Origin: Magnetococcales bacterium
GTDB taxonomy: Bacteria > Pseudomonadota > Magnetococcia > Magnetococcales > Magnetaquicoccaceae
Direction of reading: 5' to 3'
Length of the DNA: 64,000 nucleotides
NCBI GenBank assembly: GCA_015231915.1
Contig: JADGAR010000003.1
Location: forward strand, 1 to 64,000
Shown: positions 1-8,922 of the stretch, in pieces
Numbering within the stretch: position 1 is the stretch's first letter
Layout: each line of letters starts with the position of its first letter
The notes under the pieces: generated by a model
What the model saw: only the letters and a program-made list of their open reading frames with translations
What the model was told of the DNA's origin: nothing
The model's database searches: none
Translations under genes and position numbers: made by a program

Positions 1-1
1 C

Positions 2-1318
2 TCCACCACCTTCGAGGAGTTCCGGGGGGTCTTCGAAAAGGACAAGGCCCTGGCCCGTCGTTTCCAGAAGATCGACATCAACGAGCCTTCCCTGGACGAG
101 ACCATTCTGATTCTCAAGGGCCTGCAATCCCGTTACGAAGCGCACCACGGCATCCGTTACACCGCCCCTGCCATCCGGGTGGCTGCCGAGTTGTCGGGGC
201 GCTACATCCATGACCGCAAGCATCCTGATTCCGCCGTCGATGTGTTGGACGAGGCCGGGGCCGTGGCCCGCATCGCCCCTGCCGCCAAACGCAAGAAGCA
301 GATCGGCGTCCGCGAAATCGAAAGTGTGGTCGCTCGCATGGCGCGCATTCCGGCCCGCACCGTCTCCCACGACGACCGGGAGTTGTTGCGCAACCTGGAA
401 AGCAACATCCTTTTGAGTCTCTTCGGGCAGGACAGCGCCGTTTCCCTGGTGTGCAAGGCGATCAAGCTCTCCCGCGCGGGGCTTGCCAACCCGGAAAAGC
501 CCATCGGCTGTTTTCTCCTGGCCGGGCCGACCGGCGTCGGCAAGACCGAGTTGGCCAGGCTGCTGGCACGGGAAATGGCGGTTCCTCTGGTGCGTTTCGA
601 CATGAGCGAATACATGGAACGCCATGCCGTCTCCCGTCTCATCGGCGCCCCGCCCGGTTATGTGGGGTTCGAGCAGTCCGGGCTGCTCACCGAGGCGGTC
701 ACCAAGAATCCCCACTCCGTCATTCTGCTGGACGAGGTGGAAAAGGCCCATCCCGACATCTTCAACCTGCTTTTGCAGGTGATGGACCACGGCAGTCTGA
801 CGGACAACAACGGTCGTCGGGCCGATTTCCGCAATGCGGTCCTGATCATGACCACCAATGCAGGCGCTCAGGAGCTGGATCGCGCCTCCATGGGGTTCGT
901 GCGGCAGGAGCACGAGGGGGATGAGATGAAGGAGATCCGGCGGCTCTTTTCTCCCGAATTCCGCAACCGTCTGGATGCCATCGTGCCCTTCACCCATCTG
1001 GAGACGAAGGTGATCCTGCAAGTGACGGACAAGTTCCTGGGCGTGCTGGAGCGGGATCTTGCGGCCCGCAACGTCATCCTGGACGTGGAGGAGAGTGGTC
1101 GGCAATGGCTTGCCCAACGCGGTTACGACAAGAAAAACGGCGCGCGTCCCATGGAGCGGCTCATCAAGCAGAAGGTTCGCCAGCCGTTGGCCGACGAGTT
1201 GTTGTTCGGCAGGTTGCGGCTGGGGGGAACGGTCACGCTGCGGGAGGTGGAGGAGAGGCTGGACCTGCTGATCACCTCCGCATCCCCGGAAGAGCATCGA
1301 GAGGAGCACCAGGAATGA
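2..1318 (+). CDS. clpA: ATP-dependent Clp protease ATP-binding subunit ClpA (5' end outside window)
   Basis: C-terminal part of the AAA+ unfoldase that feeds proteins into the ClpP peptidase. The frame is open from base 2, well before the first internal start at 179, and reads family-typical text there (EPSLDETILILKGLQSRYE), so the gene is cut by the window edge. The second ATPase domain is complete: Walker A GPTGVGKT at 524-547, Walker B LLDEVEKAH near 727, and EFRNRLDAIV near 957. The ClpP-docking tripeptide, IGL in E. coli, is MGF here (SMGFVRQEH), which fits the loose family consensus. The stop overlaps the next start as ATGA. No clpS is visible; it would lie upstream of the window. Confidence 0.95.
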   Translation, partial: STTFEEFRGVFEKDKALARRFQKIDINEPSLDETILILKGLQSRYEAHHGIRYTAPAIRVAAELSGRYIHDRKHPDSAVDVLDEAGAVARIAPAAKRKKQIGVREIESVVARMARIPARTVSHDDRELLRNLESNILLSLFGQDSAVSLVCKAIKLSRAGLANPEKPIGCFLLAGPTGVGKTELARLLAREMAVPLVRFDMSEYMERHAVSRLIGAPPGYVGFEQSGLLTEAVTKNPHSVILLDEVEKAHPDIFNLLLQVMDHGSLTDNNGRRADFRNAVLIMTTNAGAQELDRASMGFVRQEHEGDEMKEIRRLFSPEFRNRLDAIVPFTHLETKVILQVTDKFLGVLERDLAARNVILDVEESGRQWLAQRGYDKKNGARPMERLIKQKVRQPLADELLFGRLRLGGTVTLREVEERLDLLITSASPEEHREEHQE

Positions 1319-1893
1319 TTGCCCGGATGCCACTGTTGCCACGGCTGGGCCTGTTGGCCGGTTTGCTGATCGTCCCCTTTTTCGGCCTGGGGGCTGCCGA
1401 GCCTGTCGATGCCGACAAGGGGAGCAAGACCCGTTATGGGGGCACGACCATGTTTCATGCCCCTCCGTCTCCAGCCGAGATCCTGGAGGCGCTGGGTGAG
1501 ACGCCGGCGGCCAATCCGCCTGCGGTCAAGCATCGCGGTACTGCCGAATCCTCCGTTGCGTTTCGCAAGGTGGCCTTTCCGATCTTCTTTGCGGACGGCT
1601 CCAGCAACCTGCCCCCCGGGGCCAGGGAGTATGTGGACCGCATGGCGGAAACCATGCGCAAGAGCACGTCGTTGCGTCTGGCGATCCTGGCCCATGCCGA
1701 CGGCACCAACGACGCGGCGGGGCAACGGCTCGCCCTGCGTCGCGCCGAGGCGATCCGCTATGACCTCATGAAGCGGCATGGCATCGACGGTGCCCGTCTG
1801 GCGGTGAGTGCGCAGGGCGTGGCCAATCCTGTGGATCCCGCCAAACCCGATGCCGAAGGGAACAGGCGCGTGGAGTTCGTGCGCGGTCGCTGA
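1315..1893 (+). CDS. OmpA-family envelope protein
   Basis: A 192-residue secreted protein. Residues 1-28 form a signal peptide (basic start, then LLAGLLIVPFFGLG). An OmpA/MotB-type peptidoglycan-binding domain follows from about residue 95, with the family pattern HADGTND, then QRLALRRAEAIRYDLM, and a closing GNRRVEFV near the C-terminus. There is no beta-barrel, so it is probably periplasmic or lipid-free and anchored to peptidoglycan. The start is the ATG that overlaps the clpA stop; the longer open frame upstream lies inside clpA. Placement in an operon with clpA is unusual and gives no clear functional clue. Confidence 0.85.
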   Translation: MIARMPLLPRLGLLAGLLIVPFFGLGAAEPVDADKGSKTRYGGTTMFHAPPSPAEILEALGETPAANPPAVKHRGTAESSVAFRKVAFPIFFADGSSNLPPGAREYVDRMAETMRKSTSLRLAILAHADGTNDAAGQRLALRRAEAIRYDLMKRHGIDGARLAVSAQGVANPVDPAKPDAEGNRRVEFVRGR

Positions 1894-1918
1894 CTCCTGT
1901 CGGGTCAACCGGGTCGGA

Positions 1919-3151
1919 TCAAACCGCTCCTGCGACCTTCCGTCTGTCCACCGGGCAGGTCACGGTGAACAGAAAACAACTGCCCTTGCCGACCTCGCTT
2001 TCCAGTTCGATCCCGCCCCCCATCAGTTTGACCAGGCCGTTGCAGATGGACAACCCCAGCCCTGTGCCGCCATATTTGCGGGTGGTGGAGTTGTCCGCCT
2101 GGACAAAGGGGGCGAACAGCCTGCTCCGCGCATCGGGGGGGATGCCGATCCCGGTGTCGGCCACGGAAAAGCGCAACGTCGCCGACTCTTCGTTCACCAT
2201 CAGGGGTTCCAGACCCAGGGTGATCTCCCCCTGCTCGGTGAATTTGACCGCATTGGCAATCAGGTTGTGCAGCACCTGCCGCAAACGATTCGGATCGCCG
2301 ATCAGCGACTCCGGCACGCCCGCCCCCGCATGCTGGTGGAGGACCAGGCCTTTCTGCTCCACGGCGCTCGAAAACAGACGTGCCGCCTTGTGCAGTTCGT
2401 CCACCGGGCTGAAGGGGATGGACTCCAGGGTGACCTTGTGGGCCTCGAGTTTGGAGAAATCCAGGATGTCGTTGATGATGGCCAGCAGGTTGCCGCCGGA
2501 ATCGACGATGGTCTTGACGTAGAGGGTCTGTTTTTCGGTCAACTCGGTACGGGCAAGCAGTTGGGCGAAGCCCAGAATGCCGTTCATCGGGGTGCGGATT
2601 TCATGGCTCATGGTGGCCAGGAAGCGGCTTTTGGCCAGATTGGCCTCCTCCGCGATACGGCGGGCCTCGATCAACTCCTGCTCCACCCGTTGTCTTTCCC
2701 GGATCTCCTCTTCCAGACGGGCATTGTGTTCGGCCAGTTGTGCCGCTTGCCGTTCATGGGCACGGCGATGATTGTACAGTTCCAGAAACACCCTCACCTT
2801 GGAGAGCAGGATGGTGCTCTCGATGGGCTTGAGGATGAAATCCACCGCCCCTGCATCATAGGCCTTGAGCAGATGGTCATGGCCCCCCATGAAGGCGGTC
2901 AGGAACAGAATGGGGATGGCGCGGGTCTGTGCCGAAGTGCGCAGGTGACGGCTCACCTCGTAGCCATCCATGACGGGCATTTGCACGTCCAGGAGAATCA
3001 GCGCGAAGTCGTGATAAAGGCACTGGGTCAACGCCTCGTTGCCGGATCCGGCCTCGATGATGTTCGCCTCGACATCATCGAGAACGACACGCAGGGCGAC
3101 CCGGTTGCTGGGCCTGTCATCCACCACGAGAATTTTGGGCAGTTCCTCCAT
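1919..3151 (-). CDS. Response regulator-histidine kinase hybrid (REC-coiled coil-HisKA-HATPase)
   Basis: A 410-residue soluble signalling kinase. The N-terminal receiver domain carries the phospho-acceptor Asp55 (LILLDVQMP) and the acidic pair in VVDDRPSN. A long coiled coil (about 120-175) leads to a HisKA box with His183 ([11 protein letters not shown]) and an ATPase domain with N box [12 protein letters not shown]1 DTGIGIP and G2 GGTGLGLSI. No membrane segment or PAS sensor is present, so its input is probably phosphoryl transfer to the receiver from another kinase. A purine-rich GAGGGGGC stretch precedes the ATG. It lies 34 bases downstream of cysC on the same strand. The output partner is not evident. 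Confidence 0.92.
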   Translation of the reverse strand: MEELPKILVVDDRPSNRVALRVVLDDVEANIIEAGSGNEALTQCLYHDFALILLDVQMPVMDGYEVSRHLRTSAQTRAIPILFLTAFMGGHDHLLKAYDAGAVDFILKPIESTILLSKVRVFLELYNHRRAHERQAAQLAEHNARLEEEIRERQRVEQELIEARRIAEEANLAKSRFLATMSHEIRTPMNGILGFAQLLARTELTEKQTLYVKTIVDSGGNLLAIINDILDFSKLEAHKVTLESIPFSPVDELHKAARLFSSAVEQKGLVLHQHAGAGVPESLIGDPNRLRQVLHNLIANAVKFTEQGEITLGLEPLMVNEESATLRFSVADTGIGIPPDARSRLFAPFVQADNSTTRKYGGTGLGLSICNGLVKLMGGGIELESEVGKGSCFLFTVTCPVDRRKVAGAV

Positions 3152-3185
3152 ATTTGCCCCCTCGCTGGAGATTCTGTTGGCAAAG

Positions 3186-3797
3186 TCAACGAGGCCGGGC
3201 AGGCCAGAACGGCAGCAGTTCCAACACCTTGTCCGCGCAGGCCGCGATGGAATCGGAACCGGTGTCGAGCACCAGTTCTGCGGCCTCCGGGGGTTCGTAG
3301 GGGGAGGAGATGCCGGTGAACTCCGGGATTTCGCCGGCCCTGGCCTTGCGGTAGAGTCCTTTCACATCCCGTTGCTCGCACACCTCGAGGGGGCAGTGAC
3401 AGAGGATCTCGACGAAATCACCGGCTCCGACCAGGGCGCGCACCCTTGCCCGATCGGCGCGAAAGGGAGAAATGAATCCGCACAGGACGATCAAGCCGGC
3501 GTCCACCATCAACTTGGCCACCTCGCCGATGCGACGGATGTTTTCCACCCGGTCGGCGTTGGAGAAGCCGAGGTCGCCGCACAGGCCGTGGCGCACGTTG
3601 TCGCCATCCAGGGACTGGGTGTGGTGACCTGCCCCATGCAAACGTTTTTCCACCGCGTGGATCATGGTGGATTTCCCCGAACCGGACAAGCCGGTAAACC
3701 AGAGAATGAGACCGGGGTGGCCGTTCAACCGCTCGCGATCCGCGCGGGTGACGGAGGTTGCCTGCCAAATGGCGTTGGGACTGGCGGGTCGATTCAT
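3186..3797 (-). CDS. cysC: Adenylylsulfate (APS) kinase
   Basis: Phosphorylates adenosine 5'-phosphosulfate to PAPS, the sulfonate donor for sulfate assimilation and for sulfation. The protein has the CysC hallmarks: lead-in [12 protein letters not shown], Walker A GLSGSGKS close to the N-terminus, [15 protein letters not shown], and the ISPFRADR segment holding the family's phosphorylatable serine. About 203 residues from the ATG at 3797, the family's usual length; an in-frame ATG at 3824 would add nine residues and neither has a clear ribosome site. No cysN, cysD or cysH is next to it, so it may serve sulfotransferases or work with distant genes. Confidence 0.95.
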   Translation of the reverse strand: MNRPASPNAIWQATSVTRADRERLNGHPGLILWFTGLSGSGKSTMIHAVEKRLHGAGHHTQSLDGDNVRHGLCGDLGFSNADRVENIRRIGEVAKLMVDAGLIVLCGFISPFRADRARVRALVGAGDFVEILCHCPLEVCEQRDVKGLYRKARAGEIPEFTGISSPYEPPEAAELVLDTGSDSIAACADKVLELLPFWPARPR

Positions 3798-3818
3798 GGA
3801 GGGGCGCGCCTTTGTGAT

Positions 3819-3847
3819 TTGCATGGAAAACAGTAAATTGATATTCT
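3819..3847 (+). promoter_or_regulatory. Predicted sigma-70 promoter for the 3899 gene
   Basis: TTGCAT at 3819-3824 and TATTCT at 3842-3847, separated by 17 bases, 52 bases before the ATG at 3899. The -10 lies inside an 11-base sequence GATATTCTATC that recurs at 4354-4364 in the same arrangement ahead of the next gene. Confidence 0.5.
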
Positions 3848-3898
3848 ATCATGAATTTTCGACCCAGAACAAGCCATGAATCGCCAGGGAGAACAAAA

Positions 3899-4318
3899 AT
3901 GGCCCAAAAAAGGATTCACGACTCCGCATCCAGCCGTGTCATGGCCTATCGCAAACGCCGCATGGAGGAGATGAAGCGCATCGAGATCTGGCTGCAAGAC
4001 GATGAACTCGCGCAACTGGATGCCGTGGCCAGCGAATACGGCATCAGTCGGGCCAGGGTGATCGGGCAACTGCTCGCCGAACGTCACGACCGATCTTCCC
4101 TCCCTGTCCCCCTTCCCGTCCCCGTCCCCGTGCCGGTCGCCGAGTTGCCCGTTGCCCCCGCGCCCTCCCTCCCCGCTCCTGCGCCTGCGCTCCCCGCACC
4201 CGATCCCGATCCCGCGCCCGCCGCACCGACGCGGCGTCCCTGGTCCACCGTGCGGCAGGGACAACAGGTCTTTCTGGCCTCCCTGCTCGCCCAGAAAAAT
4301 CGTGTTAATGAAACCTAA
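3899..4318 (+). CDS. Hypothetical protein with helix-turn-helix-like N-terminus and Val-Pro-rich tail
   Basis: A 139-residue protein of unknown function. Residues 1-65 are charged and read like a small ribbon-helix-helix DNA-binding unit (KRIEIWLQDDELAQLDAVAS, then GISRARVIGQLLAE). The middle is a low-complexity stretch of alternating Val-Pro, Ala-Pro and Asp-Pro pairs, followed by a basic-hydrophobic end (FLASLLAQKNR). The ATG at 3899 was chosen because AGGGAGAAC lies just upstream and the predicted promoter at 3819-3847 fits; an in-frame ATG at 3851 would sit next to the -10. A role as a small regulator with a flexible linker is plausible but unproven. Confidence 0.6.
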   Translation: MAQKRIHDSASSRVMAYRKRRMEEMKRIEIWLQDDELAQLDAVASEYGISRARVIGQLLAERHDRSSLPVPLPVPVPVPVAELPVAPAPSLPAPAPALPAPDPDPAPAAPTRRPWSTVRQGQQVFLASLLAQKNRVNET

Positions 4319-4332
4319 GCAGACGGAAACCA

Positions 4333-4361
4333 TTGCCCTGCAACCGGAGGGGGGATATTCT
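4333..4361 (+). promoter_or_regulatory. Predicted sigma-70 promoter for the 4422 kinase gene
   Basis: TTGCCC at 4333-4338 and TATTCT at 4356-4361 with a 17-base spacer. It shares GATATTCTATC with the promoter at 3819-3847. If it is used, the transcript starts near 4368, which rules out the in-frame ATG at 4308 and favours starts at 4398 or 4422. Confidence 0.45.
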
Positions 4362-4421
4362 ATCGAATCACATGTCAATCGCATTACCATAAGGAAGGTG
4401 AATCATGGGGGCTGGGCCGTC

Positions 4422-7400
4422 ATGAAATTCGCAACCAGCGAAACGAATGGATCGCCGGAATCGGAAAAATCCCCAACCGGCCTGGGGATTGTCCGGGAGA
4501 GCGGCGCCATCCATTCCACGGATACCTGGCTGTATCATCTGACCCGGCCCTGGGGTTCCCCGGAGGCATGGTGGGGACGGATTTCCGCCGGCTTCGCCTA
4601 TCCGGCCACCACGCGTTGTCCCCAATGCGGCCTCGGGCAGCGTCTCGGCTGGCGCGAACATGCCATCGAACTGCCGAACAGCACCGAAGAGGCCCTCTTT
4701 TCCATCGAATTCGTCGGCCACCCCCACGCCCTCTCCCCCACGATGACGGGTGATCTGATCCTGGTGCGCGATGTCACCGAGGAGCGCTCGCGCAACCGGG
4801 CCTTCAGCGAAAGGCTCGAGCAGTTCCACTCCATTTGCGACCACATGGAGGATGTTTACTATCGGATGGATGCCAACGGGGTCTTGCAGTTCGTCAGCCC
4901 TTCGGTGCAAAAACTCCTGAAACACCGCCCATCCGAAATCCAGGGACGCCCGCTGGCCCATTTCTGCGCCAATCCGGAGCATCTCCACGAGATGATGCAG
5001 ATTCTCAAAAGCAGCGACCGCGTGGAGGATTTCGACCTGGTGCTGCTCTGCCGGAGAGGCAAGCAGGCGCCGGTCTCCATCACCGCGCATGTCATCCGCA
5101 ACGAGGACGGACGGCTCGTCGCGGTACAGGGGATTTTCCGGGACGTGGTGGAGCGGACACGCATGGACGCGGTGTTGGCCGACCGGACCCGCCAGTTCCA
5201 GGAGATGATCACCCAACTGGACTATCAAAAGCGGGCCATGGACGAACAGTTCCTCATGAGCATCGCCGATCCCTATGGCACCATCACACGGGTCAACGAT
5301 CGTCTGATCCAGGTCAGCCAGTACTCCAGGGAGGAGATCCTGGGCAACAACCATACGCTGTTCGACTCCGGCTATCACCCGAAATCCTTCTTCAAGGAGA
5401 TGTGGCGTCTGTTGCAAAGTGGTCGCGTCTGGCATGGCGAAATCCGCAACCGCAAGAAAAACGGTGATTTCTTTTGGGTGGACTGCACCATCGTCCCGTT
5501 TCTGACCCCGATGGGTCGTCCGTTTCAATACATCACGGTCGGCTCGGAGATCACCTCGCGGGTGGCCACCGAGGAACGGCTGGAGGGGAATCTGGCCTTT
5601 TTCCGCCGGGTCATGGATGCCATGGGCGACGGGTTGTACGTCCTGGACAAAAAGGGGCAGGTGCAGGCCATCAACCGGGAAGCAGAAAGGCTGCTCGGTC
5701 TGCAGGAGGCGGACATACTGCACAAGAACCTGCATGAAATCATTCACTACCGCCGTCCGGACGGCACGCCGTTTCCCATCCGCGAGTGTCCGGCCCATCA
5801 GAGTCTGCTGGGCCGCTCCTACCGGGTGGAGGAGGATTATTTCATACGCAAGGATGGTACGCTGCTCCCGGTGGCCTACGTCACCACCCCGATCATGGAG
5901 GATACCGAGATCATCGGTTCCATGGCCGTGTTCCGGGACGCCACCATGGCGCTGGACGAGGTGCGCAAACTGAAGATGAGCCGGGACACCGCCCAGGACT
6001 CCTCGCGCATGAAATCGGCCTTTCTGGCCAACATGAGCCACGAGATTCGCACGCCGATGAACGCCATCGTCGGCATGAACGATCTGCTGATGGATACCCC
6101 GCTGAACGAAGAACAGCTGGAGTTCGCGCAAATCGTCAAGGAATCCTCCCGCTCCCTGCTGGCGCTGATCAACGACATCCTGGATTTTTCCAAGATCGAG
6201 GCGGGCAAGATCGACATCGAGCGGATCGACTTTTCCCTGCTGACGGTGGTGGAAGGGGCCGCCGAATTGCTGGCGCCCCAGGCCCACGACAAGGGGATTT
6301 CCCTGATGACCCATGTGTCCTCAAAAATCCCCGTCGCCCTGAAGGGCGATCCTGGCCGTCTGCGCCAGATGCTGCTCAACCTGTTGGGAAATGCCATCAA
6401 GTTCACCGAGGACGGCGAGGTGACCCTGCGGGCGATCCTGGAGGAGAACGTGCGGGATCGGGTGGTGGTCCATTTTTCGGTGGCCGACACCGGCATCGGC
6501 CTGGCAGCCGAGGAGGTGGAATCGAAACGGTTGTTCGAGCCGTTCACCCAGGCCGAGCGGGGCACGGCCCGCAAATTCGGGGGAACCGGTCTGGGTTTGG
6601 CCATCAGCAAACGGCTGGCCGAATTGATGGGGGGGGAGATCGGCGCGCAATGCCGTCCGCAGGGCGGGACCGTGTTCTGGTTCCGGATTCCGTTCCAGAC
6701 CTCGCGTCTGCCGGTGGAGGAGGACGACTCGCAAAGCATCGACCAGTTGAAGGGACTGCGCGTGTTGAGCGTTCTGGAAAACCCCACGGATCGGGAGATC
6801 CTGCACGACGGTTTCACCTCCTGGAACATGACGCATCATGGCGTCCTGAACGGCGATCAGGGGTTGATCGCCTACCGGGAGGCGGCTGCAAGCGGCAATG
6901 GCTATCAGGTGGCGGTGATTGCGGCATCCCTGGCGGACATGGATTGTCAGATCATGGCCGAACTGTTGCGCCGGGAACCCGGGGGACGCACCCTGAATCT
7001 GATCGCGCTGATGGATTGGGAGGACAAGGAGGAACGCGCCCAATTCCTGAAGGCGGGTTTCACCGCCACGCTGGTGAAGCCGGTGCGACGCGCGGAGTGG
7101 ATCCGGCTGCTGGCTGCGGAGCAGAGGGTGGCCGAGCCGATGCTGCCCGGCATGGAGATGATCGCCGCACCCGCCACCGGCAAGGACCCCCCCACGCCGG
7201 TGCCGGACCCGGACGCCTACGATGCCCTGGAGTCGGGCAATCTGCTTTTGTTGGTGGAAGACAATCCGGTCAACCAGAAGGTGGCCTTGTTGCAACTCAA
7301 AAAGCTGGGGTACGCGGTGCATGCGGTATCCAACGGGCAGGAGGCGGTGGAGGCGGTGAATCATCTCCCTTACGCCCTGATCCTGATGGATTGTCAGATG

Positions 7401-7946
7401 CCGGTGATGGACGGTTTCGAGGCGACCCACGCCATTCGCAAATCGGAACAGGCCGCTTCCCGGCACATTCCCATCATCGCGATGACCGCGCACGCCATGA
7501 AGGGGGATCGGGAGCGGTGTCTGGCCGCCGGGATGGACGACTACTTGAGCAAGCCGGTCGCACCCGAACTGCTGTTGCAGAAACTGCAACACTGGATCCC
7601 GAAGAGCATCGGTCCGCCGCCTCCGGTGGAGATCCACCAATTGCGGCAACTGTTCGGCGAGGACGACGATTTGATACGCGAGCTGTTGCTGCATTTTCAG
7701 CCTTCGGCAAGGGAACTCCTGGACAAGCTCGCCGATATGATCCAAAAAGAACAGGTCGATCCGATGCTGGAGGCCGCCCTGGAACTCAAGGAGGCATGCT
7801 CCAACATGGGGGTATCCGCCATGGCGCGGCTGGCCCAGGTCATGGAGGAGGCAGCCTTGCGCAAGGAGTGGAGCGAGGCGAGACGCACCAGTGAGCGCCT
7901 GGAAACGGCCTTCAGGCAAGTGGAAAAGTTTATCGAGACGTTCTAG
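4422..7946 (+). CDS. Multi-PAS hybrid sensor histidine kinase with degenerate HPt domain
   Basis: A cytoplasmic sensor kinase of about 1174 residues. Several PAS/PAC units come first (for example SICDHMEDVYYRMDANGVLQ and ITRVNDRLIQVSQYSREEIL), then HisKA with His540 ([11 protein letters not shown]), an ATPase domain ([17 protein letters not shown]), a receiver-like segment without an obvious phospho-site, and a true receiver with Asp990 (LILMDCQMP). The last 100 residues align with HPt domains, but the expected AHxLKG reads ALELKE: Leu1120 replaces the phosphorylated histidine. The start is uncertain. ATG 4422 is favoured by the promoter at 4333-4361; GTG 4398 and ATG 4308 are alternatives. 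The next gene supplies an intact HPt. Confidence 0.9.
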   Translation: MKFATSETNGSPESEKSPTGLGIVRESGAIHSTDTWLYHLTRPWGSPEAWWGRISAGFAYPATTRCPQCGLGQRLGWREHAIELPNSTEEALFSIEFVGHPHALSPTMTGDLILVRDVTEERSRNRAFSERLEQFHSICDHMEDVYYRMDANGVLQFVSPSVQKLLKHRPSEIQGRPLAHFCANPEHLHEMMQILKSSDRVEDFDLVLLCRRGKQAPVSITAHVIRNEDGRLVAVQGIFRDVVERTRMDAVLADRTRQFQEMITQLDYQKRAMDEQFLMSIADPYGTITRVNDRLIQVSQYSREEILGNNHTLFDSGYHPKSFFKEMWRLLQSGRVWHGEIRNRKKNGDFFWVDCTIVPFLTPMGRPFQYITVGSEITSRVATEERLEGNLAFFRRVMDAMGDGLYVLDKKGQVQAINREAERLLGLQEADILHKNLHEIIHYRRPDGTPFPIRECPAHQSLLGRSYRVEEDYFIRKDGTLLPVAYVTTPIMEDTEIIGSMAVFRDATMALDEVRKLKMSRDTAQDSSRMKSAFLANMSHEIRTPMNAIVGMNDLLMDTPLNEEQLEFAQIVKESSRSLLALINDILDFSKIEAGKIDIERIDFSLLTVVEGAAELLAPQAHDKGISLMTHVSSKIPVALKGDPGRLRQMLLNLLGNAIKFTEDGEVTLRAILEENVRDRVVVHFSVADTGIGLAAEEVESKRLFEPFTQAERGTARKFGGTGLGLAISKRLAELMGGEIGAQCRPQGGTVFWFRIPFQTSRLPVEEDDSQSIDQLKGLRVLSVLENPTDREILHDGFTSWNMTHHGVLNGDQGLIAYREAAASGNGYQVAVIAASLADMDCQIMAELLRREPGGRTLNLIALMDWEDKEERAQFLKAGFTATLVKPVRRAEWIRLLAAEQRVAEPMLPGMEMIAAPATGKDPPTPVPDPDAYDALESGNLLLLVEDNPVNQKVALLQLKKLGYAVHAVSNGQEAVEAVNHLPYALILMDCQMPVMDGFEATHAIRKSEQAASRHIPIIAMTAHAMKGDRERCLAAGMDDYLSKPVAPELLLQKLQHWIPKSIGPPPPVEIHQLRQLFGEDDDLIRELLLHFQPSARELLDKLADMIQKEQVDPMLEAALELKEACSNMGVSAMARLAQVMEEAALRKEWSEARRTSERLETAFRQVEKFIETF

Positions 7947-7971
7947 GGACGAGAAATGACAGAAAGGGATC

Positions 7972-8922
7972 ATGATGCAAAGTGACGACGCCTTGCAGGC
8001 GGCCAGGGAGATCCTGAAACATGTGGAGGTCTTGCTGGCGAACGCTTCCCCCGGAGAAGGCAAAGAACGACTGGAGTGCATCCGCCATGCTGCCATGAGC
8101 CTGACGGCAGTCTTGGATCCCGCACTCCCGGCAGGGCAGGAAGGGAAGCGGAGTGGACGCATCCTGCTGGTGGAGGACATTCCCTTCACCCAGAAGGTGA
8201 TGAGTCGTTTGTTGACCCAACAGGGATACGAAGTGACGCTGGCGCAAAACGGCGAGGAAGCCATTTCCTTGCTGAAAGGGGCCGGATTCGATCTGGCGCT
8301 GATGGATCTGCGCATGCCGGTGCTGGACGGGTATGCCGCGACGGCTGCCATCCGTAAACTGGAGCAGGAAAACCGCTCGGCGCGCATGCCGATCATCGCG
8401 GTGACGGCCTTTGCCGGGGAGCAGGAGCGGAAGCAGGCCATGGAGGCCGGCATGGACGGATTTCACGCCAAGCCGGTGCGTGCCACGGAGCTGTTCGAGG
8501 AGATGGATCGGCTCCTGTCCGGGTCGCGCCCCGGGGGCCAACCCGAGACCTTGACGCCAGAGGCGGTGCCGGTTGTGGACATGGCGCGTCTGCTCAAGAC
8601 CGTGGACGGGGACCATGACCTGCTCAAGGAGATCACCGATCTCTATTTCACCAATGCACCGCACCAGATGGCGCGGATTCGACGCGCCATTGCCATGGGT
8701 GAGGCCGACGAGGTGCGGGATGTGGCACACAGCCTGAAGGGCGCCACCGGGGCGTTCGGGCAGGTGGAGGTGTTTCATCTGGCCTTTGCCCTGGAGCAGG
8801 CCGGACGCAACCGGGACATGTCGCGCGCCGAGCAACTGTGGGACAAGCTGACGGAAGGGCTGCAAACCATGGAGCGCACCATTCGTCTGGAGATCAATCA
8901 ATTGCGGCGGAGCCACCAGTGA
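7972..8922 (+). CDS. Response regulator with C-terminal HPt domain
   Basis: A 316-residue phosphorelay protein. A short helical N-terminus precedes a receiver domain (ILLVEDIPFTQ, phospho-acceptor Asp112 in LALMDLRMP, Lys in HAKPV). A linker leads to an HPt domain with the phosphorylatable His253 in VAHSLKGATGAFG. AGAAAGGGA lies just before two tandem ATG codons (7972 and 7975). It starts 25 bases after the hybrid kinase whose own HPt has lost its histidine, so it probably completes that relay: kinase receiver Asp990 to His253, then to an unknown output. No DNA-binding or enzymatic output domain is present. Confidence 0.92.
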   Translation: MMQSDDALQAAREILKHVEVLLANASPGEGKERLECIRHAAMSLTAVLDPALPAGQEGKRSGRILLVEDIPFTQKVMSRLLTQQGYEVTLAQNGEEAISLLKGAGFDLALMDLRMPVLDGYAATAAIRKLEQENRSARMPIIAVTAFAGEQERKQAMEAGMDGFHAKPVRATELFEEMDRLLSGSRPGGQPETLTPEAVPVVDMARLLKTVDGDHDLLKEITDLYFTNAPHQMARIRRAIAMGEADEVRDVAHSLKGATGAFGQVEVFHLAFALEQAGRNRDMSRAEQLWDKLTEGLQTMERTIRLEINQLRRSHQ

